A stretch of DNA of 43,597 nt from Opitutaceae bacterium (GCA_019634615.1 JAHCAZ010000029.1:1-43597); one strand, 5' to 3'; positions 25,650-35,101 are shown, numbered from the stretch's first letter. Made by a program: numbers and translations. Notes: generated from the sequence alone by a model not told the origin.

Positions 25650-27113
25650 TCAGCCCGTGGAGCGCCGGCGGGCTGTTAACAGCGCCTCGACGCGATACAA
25701 TCCGAGTAATGAAATGAAAAACACCACGCTGAGCATTAGCATGACGTAGCGATAGGGTCCGACTTCGAGGGCGCCGGCGAAAGGCAGCTCCAGCATCCCG
25801 GTGCTGCCCTTCAGCGTGTCGAAGAGCCAGCCGCAGAATGGGCTCACCACCGCGGCGATGACTATCGCCTGAAGCACTACATTGGCAGAGAAAAACTGGC
25901 CCAGCTTGAGGGCCGGGAAGACCTCCTGGCCGACTATGAACTGGCAGAGCATGATCGCCCAGTAGAGGACACCGGTGATGAGCGAGAAGATGAGAAAGGT
26001 GGCGCTGTCGCGGATCAGGAAGAACGAAAGCAAGTAACTCACGCTTTGGATCCAGAGCGCCCATTTCATCACCCGGAAGACCTTCCAGCGATCCACCAGC
26101 AGTCCGATCGGATAAGCCACGGCCACCCAGAGCAGGGACGACCAGGACAGGGCTTTACCCGCGTCCTCGACTGTCATTTCCAGCTCCTGCAGGGCGAAAA
26201 AGATACGAAAGGTCGAGACCACCACGGAAGCGTAAACCATAAGGCGGCAGGTATACGTCCACCAGTGCAGGGAGTCGGAATAGCACTCGCGGAAATAAGA
26301 GATAATCGCCGAAGCCGCGCTCCGAATCCAAGGACGATTGTCCGCTTCGACATTTCGCTCAACTGGCGGATAATCCGGCTCCTTCACAAACCAGCACAGT
26401 GCCAGGAAGCCGACGAGGTTGAGCAACGCCATCGCGAGAAACATCTGATGCGGCATACGAACGCCGAGGCCCAGGAGCCAGTAATTCAGGACGAACGTGC
26501 CCAAAGCGCCGACCATCCGGAACAGTGCCATGAAGCGGCCCATGTGGCTCTCAGGCACCACGTCACGGAACAGGTAGAAAAAAATCGAAGCGGTGCCGCT
26601 GTAGAACAGATAGAACCCAACGACAAAAACCGCATACATCAGCACCGCAGGCGCAACTGGGAAGCGGTGCAGAATCTCGGCCACCCAGGCCCGCTGCTGC
26701 AACCAGGCCGCGACCTCGGGTGCATAGGGCGTCAACGCAAGGAGGAGCGAGGCCAGCGGTGTTACGACAAGGAGAAAGGGTATCCGGCGGCCCCAGCGCG
26801 TCCTCGTCCGATCGGAATAGGTGCTGTAAAACGGATTGAGCACCAGTTGGGTCACTTGAACCAGCGAACCGAGGATCCAGGCGATATGTTGGTCGGACGC
26901 GCCGGCGTTCTTCATGAGAATCGGCAGCACGCTCGGCTCGATTTGACTCACGATCATGAACGAGAGATCGGCCAGGAGCAGCCAGCAGAACAACCAGACC
27001 AGCTGCCTGCGATTGTAAGTCAGGTTGCCTACCCGCAGAAGCTTCTCATCCGCCGGCAGCGGGGTGTAAACCGGGGAAGTCGGGGCTGCTGCGGATTGGG
27101 ATGGGGCGATCAT
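25650..27113 (-). CDS. MFS glycoside symporter (GPH-like)
   Basis: A 487-residue inner-membrane protein with about 12 helices. The loop PFYSTYSDRTRTRWGRRIPFLL between helices 2 and 3 is the hallmark of glycoside-pentoside-hexuronide:cation symporters. The ATG at 27113 is preferred over the TTG at 27167. It lies between the LacI gene and the GH31 gene, so it is the likely carrier that brings the oligosaccharide or glycoside from periplasm to cytosol after passage through the TonB receptor. Confidence 0.88.
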   Translation of the reverse strand: MIAPSQSAAAPTSPVYTPLPADEKLLRVGNLTYNRRQLVWLFCWLLLADLSFMIVSQIEPSVLPILMKNAGASDQHIAWILGSLVQVTQLVLNPFYSTYSDRTRTRWGRRIPFLLVVTPLASLLLALTPYAPEVAAWLQQRAWVAEILHRFPVAPAVLMYAVFVVGFYLFYSGTASIFFYLFRDVVPESHMGRFMALFRMVGALGTFVLNYWLLGLGVRMPHQMFLAMALLNLVGFLALCWFVKEPDYPPVERNVEADNRPWIRSAASAIISYFRECYSDSLHWWTYTCRLMVYASVVVSTFRIFFALQELEMTVEDAGKALSWSSLLWVAVAYPIGLLVDRWKVFRVMKWALWIQSVSYLLSFFLIRDSATFLIFSLITGVLYWAIMLCQFIVGQEVFPALKLGQFFSANVVLQAIVIAAVVSPFCGWLFDTLKGSTGMLELPFAGALEVGPYRYVMLMLSVVFFISLLGLYRVEALLTARRRSTG

Positions 27114-27205
27114 TCGAGCGATAAAGGTCCGGGGTATGTTCTGCACCTTGCAGGACCTCTTGGGCAACGGGGAGTCCCATCAGCAGAGCATCGTTCAATG
27201 TGACG

Positions 27206-28435
27206 CTACTTTCGTGGTCGCCCGGGCCCGGGTGTCGTCTCGCCGGCCACCCATCGCCCCGGGATGAGGTGTTGGCTAGGATGTGGAACGAGTCCGCGGG
27301 TGTTGTGATGGAGTTGGGACACCACCGCGTCGACCGCACGGGCGCCAACCTCGCTGGAAGCCTGGTCGATTCCGCTTTCTGTGCTCCCGGTGCTGCTACG
27401 GTGCAGGTTCACCAATCCAATTCGTGCGGGCACGAGTTCCGCCAGCGACTTGCCCAGCTCGGAGTCGCCATAGATCAGCACGTCCGGCTTCTGCCGATGC
27501 AGCCACGCAGGAAGCGCGGTCGGAATATCCGCGACTGTCTCAGGCATCAGTGATGCGAGTCGTTCCTCGCCTGGAAACTGTGATTGGCAGAGGAGATACC
27601 CCGCGAGCCAGCGATTGCCGAGTCGCTCGCTCACCGCCCGACTGACGACCAAGCCGACGCGGCGGTAGCCCGCTTTCCGGCACTCGCGCACGGCGAGCAC
27701 GATCGACTGAAAATGATCGTTCGAGACGCGCTCGATCGGTGGCCATCCGAAGCTGAATCCGAGCCCGACGTTTGAAAACTCCGCAAAATCAAAATCGAGC
27801 GGTCGGCAGCCGTCTGGCACCGGCGCCACAACGATCGCGTGAATTCCGCGCGCAAGGAGGATCACCCGCAGCCGGCGAGCGCTCATGTTGGATGTCAGGC
27901 TGAACTCCTCCAGCGTATAGCCAATCTCCCGGGCGCGCTGCACCGCGCCATCGAACAACTGCTGATGGCTGACAAACTTCCGCCAGTTCACGCCCGGGGC
28001 GGATGAGGTCAGGTAGGCAATAGTCGTGTGTTTGGGACGGGTGGTATTGCTTCGGCGGTGCGAGAGCAGCGCCGCATGCAGAGGGTCCCGACGATAGCCC
28101 AGCTCGGTGATGGCCGCGGATACCCGCGCGGCCAGATCGGGCGAACCGCGCGTCGGATGACGCAACACGAGCGAAACCTTGGCCCGGGAAACGCCTGCCC
28201 GGGCTGCGATCTCAGCCATCGTGACGTCCTGTCGTCTGCGTCGGTGGCGCAGGCCGCCCATCAATTCGCTGATGAGCGGATTCACCCGGTAGCCCAGCCG
28301 CTCCGCGCCTATGCGCACCTTGAGGCGGGTTTCGGCGGCGATCGCCGGATCGTCGCGCAAGGCGAGGGAAGCGGTCGCCAGGGAGACGCCGGCGGCGCGC
28401 GCCACCGCCCGTAAATTCCGCGAACTGGGAGGCAT
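27206..28435 (-). CDS. LacI-family regulator with two tandem HTH domains
   Basis: A 409-residue regulator. The first LacI HTH covers about residues 7-60 (NLRAVARAAGVSLATASLAL ... RLGYRVNPLISELM) and a second complete one residues 71-125 (VTMAEIAARAGVSRAKVSLVL ... ELGYRRDPLHAALL), each with its recognition helix and its hinge-like segment. The sugar-binding part follows (TTIAYLTSSAPG, RRVGLVVSRAVSERLG, DVLIYGDSELGKSLAEL). The start ATG at 28435 sits right before the first domain. Ordinary LacI proteins have one HTH and about 340 residues. It heads the minus-strand operon and is divergent from the GH2 gene. Confidence 0.9.
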   Translation of the reverse strand: MPPSSRNLRAVARAAGVSLATASLALRDDPAIAAETRLKVRIGAERLGYRVNPLISELMGGLRHRRRRQDVTMAEIAARAGVSRAKVSLVLRHPTRGSPDLAARVSAAITELGYRRDPLHAALLSHRRSNTTRPKHTTIAYLTSSAPGVNWRKFVSHQQLFDGAVQRAREIGYTLEEFSLTSNMSARRLRVILLARGIHAIVVAPVPDGCRPLDFDFAEFSNVGLGFSFGWPPIERVSNDHFQSIVLAVRECRKAGYRRVGLVVSRAVSERLGNRWLAGYLLCQSQFPGEERLASLMPETVADIPTALPAWLHRQKPDVLIYGDSELGKSLAELVPARIGLVNLHRSSTGSTESGIDQASSEVGARAVDAVVSQLHHNTRGLVPHPSQHLIPGRWVAGETTPGPGRPRK

Positions 28436-28463
28436 TGATTGAACGATGCTACGCGCAAGGCCT

Positions 28464-28476
28464 TTGGCAACGCCAA
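28464..28476. promoter_or_regulatory. Candidate LacI-type operator in the divergent promoter region
   Basis: The perfect palindrome TTGGC-aac-GCCAA lies in the 119-base gap between the divergent lacI-type and GH2 starts. It is short for a LacI site and its symmetry could be accidental, but no better palindrome is seen in the gap. Confidence 0.4.
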
Positions 28477-28554
28477 CCCGATCGGCCACGACGGAGCCAC
28501 TGAATGCCGTAGCGCCTGCTCAGCGCCCCTTGCCCAAAGCCCCGGTCCCCTTTC

Positions 28555-30459
28555 ATGCTTTACCCAATCGACACCGAAACGCGCGAAGTGCGCGATCTTA
28601 ACGGAATCTGGGATTTCCGTCTCGACCCCGAGGACCATGGCATCGCGGCCAAGTGGTTTTGCGGGCCTTGGAACAGTCAGGAGATCGCCATGCCGGTGCC
28701 CGCAAGCTACAATGACATCTCGACCGAGGCGAAGGTGCGCGATCACGTCGGGCCGGTCTGGTATCGTCGCACCTTTTTCTGCCCCGATGCATGGGCTGCG
28801 AAGCATGTCGCGCTTCGTTTTGGCGCCGCCGCCCACGCGGCGCAGGTATGGTTGAATGGCCAGATGCTGTGCTCCCATCGGGGCGGCTTCCTGCCGTTCG
28901 AGGCGCAGGTAAATTCGTTGATCAGATTTGGGTCTGAAGGAGAGAACGTGGTTGTCGTCCGCCTCGACAACCGGCTCGACTGGACGACGCTGCCCCCAGG
29001 CGAACTCAGTGAGTCATCCATTGGCGTCGACGGGAAAGCCGCAAGGCGGCAGACCTATTTCCACGACTTCTTTAACTACGCTGGTCTGCACCGGCCGGTG
29101 CGGTTGGTCGTGCATCCGGTCGGCGGTATCGAGGATATCCAGGCCCGCGTGACCCGGGCTGGCGAAGAAGCGCGTGTCGCGGTCGAGGTCGCGGCCGCCC
29201 GGCCGATATTCCAGGCGACTCTCCTCCATGCCGACGGGACCATTGTCACGACGCTTCGGGGCGCCAAGCAGGCGGAGCTCGCGGTGCCAGAGCCGCGCTG
29301 GTGGAGTCCCGGGCACCCCTATCTTTATTCGCTCCGCGTCGAGCTGCTTGGCGATGGCGGCGAAGTGGTCGACGTCTACCGCCTGCCCCTCGGGCTTCGC
29401 ACCGTCAGGGTGGAGCAGGACAGGTTTCTGCTCAACGAGAGACCGTTCTACTTCACCGGGTTCGGCCGTCACGAGGACTCGGATCTGCGAGGCAAAGGGG
29501 CGGACGATGTCGTGGACCAGCGCGATGCGAACCTCCTGAAATGGATCGGTGCGAATTCCATCCGCACGTCGCATTATCCGTGCTCTGAGGAATTTCTCCG
29601 CCTTGCTGATCGGGAGGGTATCGCCGTCATTGGCGAATGCCCGGCGGTGGGGCTCTTCAAGTTCGAGGAGCAGGAGAATCCGACGACACCCATTTTCTGC
29701 GACGAACGGGCAGGGGAAAAACTGCGCCAGCACCATCTCGACACGGTGCGCGACATGATCAACCGCGATCGGAATCATGCCTGTATCCTTATGTGGAGTC
29801 TGGGCAATGAAACCGCCACCCATGAAGCGGCCGGCGTCGCGCACTTCACCGGGGTGGCACAGCTCGCCCGCGCGCTCGATCCAACCCGTCCCATTACGAT
29901 CGTCGAGTGCAACTATCCCCGTTACTCGAAGATCGGCCACCTCGTAGATGTTATCGCGGTTAACCGCTATTTCGGTTGGTATCTCGAAACCGGCGATTTG
30001 GCCGCGATCGCAGGCAAACTGGGCGCCGAGTTGGAGGAGTGGCGCCGACGCTGGCCCAAGCCCTTCCTGCTGTCCGAATACGGCGCCGATACAATCCCGG
30101 GGCTCCACAAGTTGCCCGCGGTGATGTTCTCGGAGGAATTTCAAGTCGAATACGTGAAGGCCTGTAACGATGTGCTCGACCGCTGTCCGTATGTGGTCGG
30201 CGAACATGTGTGGGCCTTCACCGATTTCGCCACCAAGCAGGGCATCACCCGCATCGATGGCAACCGCAAGGGCGTGTTCACCCGCCAGCGGCAGCCGAAG
30301 GCCGTAGCGCATTACCTGCGCCGGCGGTGGCACACCCTCGCCACTAAGCACTCGCAATTTTCACCCAACTCAAATCCAACCCCTCCCCAGCATGAAGACC
30401 TCGCGTCGATTCATCCGAACGGCAGCGCTTCTGAGCGTCTGCCTTCCGCTAGCCGTTAG
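28555..30459 (+). CDS. GH2 beta-glucuronidase (UidA-like)
   Basis: A 634-residue retaining glycosidase. The domain order is the usual GH2 one: jelly roll (LNGIWDFRLDPEDHG, VWYRRTFFCP), the FFNYAGLHRPV loop, Ig-like domain, then the TIM barrel. The acid/base is E419 in LMWSLGNE and the nucleophile E508 in LLSEYGAD. NRYFGWYLETGDL and VWAFTDFATKQG with NRKGVFTRQRQPK match beta-glucuronidases rather than galactosidases. There is no signal peptide. The last 23 codons overlap the TonB receptor gene in another frame, and the tail beyond LRRRW is not part of the family fold. Glucuronate released here could feed the uxuA operon at 6472-14785. Confidence 0.9.
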   Translation: MLYPIDTETREVRDLNGIWDFRLDPEDHGIAAKWFCGPWNSQEIAMPVPASYNDISTEAKVRDHVGPVWYRRTFFCPDAWAAKHVALRFGAAAHAAQVWLNGQMLCSHRGGFLPFEAQVNSLIRFGSEGENVVVVRLDNRLDWTTLPPGELSESSIGVDGKAARRQTYFHDFFNYAGLHRPVRLVVHPVGGIEDIQARVTRAGEEARVAVEVAAARPIFQATLLHADGTIVTTLRGAKQAELAVPEPRWWSPGHPYLYSLRVELLGDGGEVVDVYRLPLGLRTVRVEQDRFLLNERPFYFTGFGRHEDSDLRGKGADDVVDQRDANLLKWIGANSIRTSHYPCSEEFLRLADREGIAVIGECPAVGLFKFEEQENPTTPIFCDERAGEKLRQHHLDTVRDMINRDRNHACILMWSLGNETATHEAAGVAHFTGVAQLARALDPTRPITIVECNYPRYSKIGHLVDVIAVNRYFGWYLETGDLAAIAGKLGAELEEWRRRWPKPFLLSEYGADTIPGLHKLPAVMFSEEFQVEYVKACNDVLDRCPYVVGEHVWAFTDFATKQGITRIDGNRKGVFTRQRQPKAVAHYLRRRWHTLATKHSQFSPNSNPTPPQHEDLASIHPNGSASERLPSASR

Positions 30460-33148
30460 CGCGCAGACCCCCTCCACCGCAGCCGCTTCGACCAGCGAAG
30501 TGGTAACGTTGTCGCCGTTCCAAGTCAGCGCAGCCCAGGACACGTCTTGGCGCGCCGCGAGCTCCCTGGTCGGTAGCCGCACCAACCAAGAACTCACCAG
30601 AGTGCCGTTGACCGTGGACGTGATCACCGGCGAGTTCATGAAGGACCTCGAGCTTAACACGGTGGAGGAGGCGGCGCGCTACATCGCTGGCATCACCGTT
30701 TCGCCGCAGTTCGAGTCCCGAACGGATGACAATCGCATCACATACCGCGGACTGAATTCGACCGATACCAGCTCGCGCAATTTCTTCCTTTGGTATGTGC
30801 CGACCGACACCTACAATATCGAGCGTCTCGATTTCAACAAAGGCTCCAACTCGCTGATGTTCGGAAATTCGGCTCCGGGTGGTCAGACGACGGCCTTTAC
30901 CAAGCAGCCGCTGGGCTACAACTTCGCGGAGCTGTCCGCCAATTACGCGAGCTTCGGCACCTACCGGCTCCAGGGCGATTTCAACGTCGCCCTGAGCAAG
31001 AAGCTGAGCATGCGCCTGAACCTCGTTGATCGCTCGAACAAGACCTACGTCGACAACAACTATCAAGCGCTGGTTGCGAAGGATCTCGTGGTCTCTTACC
31101 GCCCTTGGGGGAATACCACGATCAGGGCCGAGTATGAGCGTGGCGAGTTTACCCGCCGCCGCGCCGACAACACCCTCGCCATTCGCAGCACGGCCGCGAG
31201 CGGTCGCGGGTTTTCGACCAACAATCGCTGGTATTACACGTCCGATGGCGATGTCATCCAGCGCACCTCTTCAAGCCCGGCGGCGGTCGATCGCAATGCC
31301 GCCGGCGGAATAGTGCTCTCGCTGCTGGAAGGCCAGTCGCAGAACGTGCTGCTTCCGAACGGCACCACCAAGAGCTTCACCGGCTTCGGCCGCGGCTTCA
31401 ACGTGCTCGGCACCGGCGATTATCTGGACCGTTCGTATGACTCGTTCACGGGCACGATCGAGCAGTCGTTCGACAAGCTCAGCCTACAGTTCGCTTACAA
31501 TCTACAGCGCCAGACCCAGAATCGTAACGACGTCTCCTTTGGCAGCTCGTCCTCGCCGGCCATCGTCGACGTGGATAGCAACGGTCGTCCCTATGTCGAT
31601 CTGGATGGCGGCACAAACTTCAAGATATTCTCCACCCAGGCGCAGGCCGGTCGCTTTACCGCAGCCTATCCGTTGGAACTTCAGTGGACCAAGCAATTGC
31701 TCGTGGTCAACGCCACGCGCGAACAGACACTGCAAGGGTCGCGTCGCTTCAGCCTTGTGAACAGCGCCGCGACTGGCTCGCTTGCAAATAACGTGGTGCG
31801 CATCCGCGCCTACCTGGACGACCCTGATGTCATGAGCGCGGACTTCTGGAGTGCGCTCGCGCCGGCGAACCTCGCAACTTCCGCCACCTTCCAGCCGATC
31901 CTCAACGAGGTCTACGTCAACACGGGCCCGATGTGGGACCAGCGCTTTTCCAACAGCGCGAACCTCATGGTCTCAGGTGAGTATTTCAATGGCCGTCTGC
32001 TTTCTCTGCTGGGCACGGGCACCTATGACATCACGCGCAAGGTGCCAATCGCTTCAGCCTATACACCGGATGCTCGAGGCGTCTTCACGTTGGTTGGAAA
32101 ACCAGCCGACGATCCCACCAAGTTCCGGTATGACCCGGCTTACGAAATGAGCGCAACCACCAGCATGGCCGGCCTGACTTGGGTCATGGTCCGCCGCCCG
32201 AATCTCAACGCGAATCTGTATGGAGTGTGGTCGGAGTCGTTCAACTGGCAGTCGGCCCAGACATTTGACGGCAGGTCCCTTGGCCCGATCTCGGGTGACA
32301 CCAAGGAAATCGGCCTCAAGGGCGATCTGTTCAATCAGCGTCTGTTTTACACCGTCGCCTTCTACCAGATCAGTCGTCAGAATGCCGCATATGCCTGGAC
32401 GCCCGACCTGCTCTCCAACACCCAACTAGAGGACTTGATTAACCCGAACAATCTCACCCCGGGTTCAGCCGGCTACCTTCCGGTTACAAGCGGGCTCAAC
32501 AACGAACGCCGCACGGTCAATTCCGAGGAGGAATCGACTGGCATCGACCTCACCCTCCAAGCACCACGTTTCCACGGCATTCAAGCACGGGTTACGTTTT
32601 CACACACGGATGTAAACGTGACGCGTGACTTCTCGGCCTTCCAAACTCTTTTGGACGCCGCCATCGCCCGCACCGCCGCGGCAACGGCGCCGGGGGGCGA
32701 CGCCACGATGGCGGAAAACGCCACATACATCGCAAACGCGAAAAACATCCTCATTTCCAATACCAACACCACGGAGGTCACCGGATTGCGCAGCGCGCCC
32801 TTTGGCGCCAGTTGGACGATCGACTATGACATGCCGCGTAAACTGGGGCTCCGATTTGGTGCGACCGGCGTATGGGTGCCTGATTACAATGTCGCGATCC
32901 TGAACGGCGTGCCCTACCGCGCCGGCGGCTCGAACGTCATCGACCTGTATGCACTCTACACCTGCAAACTGCGGAAGGTTCCGCTCACCTTCCGCCTTGG
33001 CGTGAAAAACGTTTACGACCTGACCAACGGCAATAGCGAGTATCGGAAGACGAATTCACTTTCGACCAACAGCGCCGGCCAGCCGAACTATCTCTATCGC
33101 TATCGCGAACCGGTGGTGGTCTCGTTCACAACCTCGGCGCGGTTCTAA
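30392..33148 (+). CDS. TonB-dependent outer-membrane receptor
   Basis: A 918-residue receptor with a signal peptide (MKTSRRFIRTAALLSVCLPLAVSAQ). The N-terminal plug is seen in VPLTVDVITGEFMKDLELNT, ITYRGLNSTDTSSRNFF and YNIERLDFNKGSNSLMFGN, and the long barrel ends in the aromatic VVVSFTTSARF. The VVTLSPFQV segment before the plug is characteristic of Opitutaceae receptors. The start is fixed by the signal peptide, which places 68 bases inside the GH2 gene. It would import the glycan or oligosaccharide used by the island enzymes. No SusD-type partner is present, which is normal for this phylum. Confidence 0.95.
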   Translation: MKTSRRFIRTAALLSVCLPLAVSAQTPSTAAASTSEVVTLSPFQVSAAQDTSWRAASSLVGSRTNQELTRVPLTVDVITGEFMKDLELNTVEEAARYIAGITVSPQFESRTDDNRITYRGLNSTDTSSRNFFLWYVPTDTYNIERLDFNKGSNSLMFGNSAPGGQTTAFTKQPLGYNFAELSANYASFGTYRLQGDFNVALSKKLSMRLNLVDRSNKTYVDNNYQALVAKDLVVSYRPWGNTTIRAEYERGEFTRRRADNTLAIRSTAASGRGFSTNNRWYYTSDGDVIQRTSSSPAAVDRNAAGGIVLSLLEGQSQNVLLPNGTTKSFTGFGRGFNVLGTGDYLDRSYDSFTGTIEQSFDKLSLQFAYNLQRQTQNRNDVSFGSSSSPAIVDVDSNGRPYVDLDGGTNFKIFSTQAQAGRFTAAYPLELQWTKQLLVVNATREQTLQGSRRFSLVNSAATGSLANNVVRIRAYLDDPDVMSADFWSALAPANLATSATFQPILNEVYVNTGPMWDQRFSNSANLMVSGEYFNGRLLSLLGTGTYDITRKVPIASAYTPDARGVFTLVGKPADDPTKFRYDPAYEMSATTSMAGLTWVMVRRPNLNANLYGVWSESFNWQSAQTFDGRSLGPISGDTKEIGLKGDLFNQRLFYTVAFYQISRQNAAYAWTPDLLSNTQLEDLINPNNLTPGSAGYLPVTSGLNNERRTVNSEEESTGIDLTLQAPRFHGIQARVTFSHTDVNVTRDFSAFQTLLDAAIARTAAATAPGGDATMAENATYIANAKNILISNTNTTEVTGLRSAPFGASWTIDYDMPRKLGLRFGATGVWVPDYNVAILNGVPYRAGGSNVIDLYALYTCKLRKVPLTFRLGVKNVYDLTNGNSEYRKTNSLSTNSAGQPNYLYRYREPVVVSFTTSARF

Positions 33149-33473
33149 AGAGTCAGGCGAACCCGACACCTCTGCGTTTTTCACGGCACCGATGGCAACC
33201 ATCCTCGAAGCTGCCTGGACCGCTTGATTCACCCTTGTGGGGCCGGGCATGGCCCTAATTGGTAGGGCCATGCCCAGTTCGACTCTGCCGATGAGTTCGG
33301 TAACGCGCACCCGACGCTCACGCGTTGGGTGCGGTGAAGAGCAATCGAACAAGCCCCGCCTTGGTGCAAAGTTAGTGCATAGTACGTCACTCGAGCTGAC
33401 CTCTCCATCGAGTTAGACTATTACAAAATATTGATTATCAATGGCCACTGTTTGCGGAAAAGAGCGCATACTC
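33149..33473. other. Non-coding right end of the fMet island
   Basis: No gene is supported here. A perfect 13-bp hairpin lies at 33245-33275, and CGCACCC/GGGTGCG arms at 33306-33312 and 33327-33333. From about 33410 the sequence becomes AT-rich and contains ATTGAT-t-ATCAAT (33431-33443), just before the attachment repeat. This is the kind of region where recombinase arm sites would be expected. Confidence 0.5.
33245..33275 (+). terminator. Strong stem-loop downstream of the TonB receptor gene
   Basis: The arms GGGCATGGCCCTA (33245-33257) and TAGGGCCATGCCC (33263-33275) are exact complements around the loop attgg. There is no T run behind it, so it is either an RNA-end stabiliser or a weak bidirectional terminator. 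Confidence 0.6.
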
Positions 33474-33503
33474 TGGTTCAAATCCAACCCCTGCACCCAA
33501 TTT
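33474..33503 (+). repeat. Right attachment-site copy (attR-like) of the tRNA-fMet island
   Basis: Identical over 30 bases to 19944-19973, the end of tRNA-fMet. No tRNA precedes it here; it is an orphan 3' fragment. The terminator directly after it is probably the tRNA gene's original one, displaced by the insertion. Confidence 0.85.
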
Positions 33504-33504
33504 G

Positions 33505-33536
33505 AAGCCCTTTCGCGACCCGGAAGGGCTTTTTTG
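33505..33536 (+). terminator. Rho-independent terminator, probably the original one of tRNA-fMet
   Basis: The arms AAGCCCTT (33505-33512) and AAGGGCTT (33524-33531) are followed by a run of six T (33530-33535). Its position one base after the orphan tRNA end explains what it once terminated. Confidence 0.8.
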
Positions 33537-33609
33537 TAATCACGCTGCCGGTGCGGGTTTGCGAATACGGGGCGATTGATTTTGGCCGCGGGGGACTCAC
33601 GCTGGACCT

Positions 33610-34851
33610 GTGCCACTCCGCGAAGCCATCGAGACCACCCGCCGTCACATCGACACCCATTGGGAACAGACTTTCCGCGACTCCCGCCATGAGGCCGCCA
33701 GGGAGTTCCCCCTGCCGCGGCCCCACACCGTACCCTCCACCGATCCCACGATGTGGCTGTTTTTCTACTGGGACACCTATTTCACCAACCTCGGCCTCCT
33801 GCGCCAGAACCGCCTCGCCCAGGCCATCAACAACGCCGACAACGTCATCCACTGCATCGAGCAGATCGGCTTCGTGCCCAACATCTCGGTCCGCATCGCG
33901 CTCAACCGCTCGCAAATCCCGGTCTCGGCCGTTCTCTTCGAGGACATCTTTCGGCACACCGGTGATCTCGCCTGGTTGCGCCGCGCCTACGCGGCCCTGG
34001 GCAAGGAGTACGCCTTCTGGATGGCGCTGCGCCTCGCGCCCAATGGCCTCAACACCTGCGGCACGCACGCCGATCCCGTCACCCTGGCCGGATTCTACGA
34101 CGTCATCAGCCACCGCTTGTGCGACATCCCGGCCGATCCCGTCGCCCGTCTCCAGTATCTCCGCCACAAGATGGCCGAGTGCGAGGTCTGGGATTTCAAT
34201 CCGCGCTTCGACCAGCACGCCGCCGATTTCAACCCCGTCGACACCAACGCGATCCTTTTCCAGTTCGAGACCATCGCCGGTGATTTCGCGCGCACCCTGG
34301 GCCTCGCTGCCGAGGAGACCGCCTGGCGCGAGCGCGCCGCTCGCCGCCGCGCGTTGATCGACCGCTTTCTCTGGCACGAGGCCAAGGGCTTCTACTTCGA
34401 TTATGACTGGGCGCACGGCCGCGCCGGCGCCGTCGTTTCCGCCGCGCCGTACTTCGCGCTCTGGGCCGGAGTCTGCACCGAAGCCCAGGCCGCGGCCCTT
34501 GTGCGCAATCTTCCCCTCGTCGAGCGCGCCCACGGCCTCATGACCTGCGCCGAGGGCAGCAACACCTCGGCCAACACCTACCAGTGGGACGCCCCCAACG
34601 CCTGGCCGCCGCTGCAGACCGCGGCGATCATGGGCCTGCTCCGGTACGGCTACACGGCCGAGGCCAAGCGCCTCGCCGAGAAGTTCGTCCGCACCTGTGC
34701 CCGCAACCTCGCGTCCACCGGAAAGCTCTGGGAGAAATACAACGCCCTCACTGGCGGGATCGACGTCGCCGATGAGTACAAGATGCCGCAGATGATGGGC
34801 TGGACCGCCGGCGGATTCCTCCACGCCGCGGAGGTGCTGGAAAGTTGTTAA
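33610..34851 (+). CDS. Trehalase-family (GH37-like) protein
   Basis: A 413-residue (alpha/alpha)6-barrel protein, shorter than classical trehalases of 500-550 residues. The GH37 signatures are visible as LFFYWDTYFTNLGLL, AADFNPVDTNAILFQFE and TYQWDAPNAWPPLQTAAI. The start is the GTG at 33610, as no ATG is available before the family region. No signal peptide is seen, so it would be cytosolic. It is the first chromosomal gene right of the fMet island. Trehalose hydrolysis is the likeliest role, but GH37/GH63-like relatives act on other alpha-glucosides. Confidence 0.82.
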   Translation: MPLREAIETTRRHIDTHWEQTFRDSRHEAAREFPLPRPHTVPSTDPTMWLFFYWDTYFTNLGLLRQNRLAQAINNADNVIHCIEQIGFVPNISVRIALNRSQIPVSAVLFEDIFRHTGDLAWLRRAYAALGKEYAFWMALRLAPNGLNTCGTHADPVTLAGFYDVISHRLCDIPADPVARLQYLRHKMAECEVWDFNPRFDQHAADFNPVDTNAILFQFETIAGDFARTLGLAAEETAWRERAARRRALIDRFLWHEAKGFYFDYDWAHGRAGAVVSAAPYFALWAGVCTEAQAAALVRNLPLVERAHGLMTCAEGSNTSANTYQWDAPNAWPPLQTAAIMGLLRYGYTAEAKRLAEKFVRTCARNLASTGKLWEKYNALTGGIDVADEYKMPQMMGWTAGGFLHAAEVLESC

Positions 34852-35101
34852 ATTGCTTTCGACTAATATGATAGGTGGAGCACTCATCCGTTCGCCGTAG
34901 GCTGGCCAGGTGGCGCTCGTCCGCGGACGTGGCACCGACGCTGGGTGGGCACGAACCGAAACCCCCGAATTCGCGCTTGCCAGCGGGTGGGGGCGTCTCT
35001 GTTTTGGACCGCTCTGTCAGTCAAACCATCAACCTAAAACAGCCTAACGATCGCAAGGCGGCCCACTGGCCGACCTGTGTCTCGTCAGAAACATAGATCA
35101 C

